Of a stretch of 64,000 bases of DNA, positions 63,752-64,000 are shown piece after piece; the first letter of the stretch is position 1, and each line of letters begins with the position of its first letter. The position numbers were made by a program, and so were the translations under genes. The notes beneath the pieces are model-generated. The model was not told the DNA's origin. It searched no databases and saw only the letters and a list, made by a program, of their open reading frames with translations. The stretch is from Lumbricus terrestris (lineage: Eukaryota; Annelida; Clitellata; Crassiclitellata; Lumbricidae): NCBI GenBank assembly GCA_949752735.1, contig OX457046.1:29396677-29460676 (forward strand), in the 5' to 3' direction.

Positions 63752-64000
63752 CAATGGATTGTGCAGTTCTAAACATTCCTTTAAAAAGTCCTCGTTATGC
63801 CATCAACTTGTGTCCCCGCGACCTGTAACATTTTGGATGAGGACACGGTGCAACGTTGCATAGTCGTATACTATACTCTTTATAGTCAGCTACATAATAT
63901 TTTATAATAGGAATCAGAGATGAATGGCCTTCGAGTCTCAGAGTTTATTCGCTTCGGGGATTTCGAATCGAGTCTCCACACACAATTGGAATCAAACGCA
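63752..64000. other. Non-coding stretch to window end
   Basis: Nothing recognised. It could still be intron of the M13 gene. Confidence 0.35.

Noticed and set aside
60182..63768. 9-bp TGTGCAGTT at 60182-60190 and 63760-63768 as LINE target duplication
   Set aside because: It does not abut the apparent LINE ends (50-60 bp away on the left, about 8 bp on the right), so it may be chance.

Overview
This is a gene-poor, repeat-dense piece of an animal nuclear genome. The evidence is split eukaryotic exons with canonical splice sites, tRNA-derived SINEs, LINEs, hAT-type DNA transposons, a Ty3/gypsy LTR retrotransposon and very many micro- and minisatellites. The LTR element has the integrase-before-RT gene order of the Gmr1 group, which is known from deuterostomes, so a marine deuterostome invertebrate (echinoderm, hemichordate or cephalochordate) is my best guess. 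The species cannot be fixed from the sequence alone.

Only two host genes can be supported, and they diverge from each other. On the minus strand, 46778-47030 is the first coding exon of a PLCL/PRIP (phospholipase C-like, inactive) homologue, with a phase-1 splice donor. No later exon is visible, so much of positions 1-46777 may be its first intron or intergenic DNA. On the plus strand, 50302-50979 is the first coding exon of an M13 (neprilysin/ECE family) type II membrane peptidase, and a 60-nt second exon lies at 59262-59321. The intergenic interval 47031-50301 carries a palindromic CRE close to the PLCL start, two short hAT elements and SINE/LINE debris.

The M13 intron between these exons contains the most notable object: a complete, minus-strand, 7269-bp LTR retrotransposon (51887-59155). 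It has 595-bp LTRs that look identical, a 5-bp target duplication (ATCTA), a tRNA-Leu-type primer-binding site, a polypurine tract and one uninterrupted 1847-codon Gag-Pol frame. The domain order is Gag, protease, integrase, RT, RNase H. Its capsid region resembles the SCAN domain.

The rest is a layered record of transposition. An L2-like LINE (60245-63750) is interrupted by a 975-bp hAT element with a perfect 8-bp target duplication. Six more hAT-type elements each have exact 8-bp duplications. A 2.1-kb element with roughly 500-bp inverted arms (17805-19938) sits inside a minisatellite. One tRNA-derived SINE family (A) has a 3' tail matching the 3' end, including the last codons, of a LINE family present here as several truncated copies. 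A second tRNA-derived family (B), RTE-like and RLE-like LINE remnants and an unnamed dispersed repeat complete the picture. Tandem repeats fill much of 1-46 kb.
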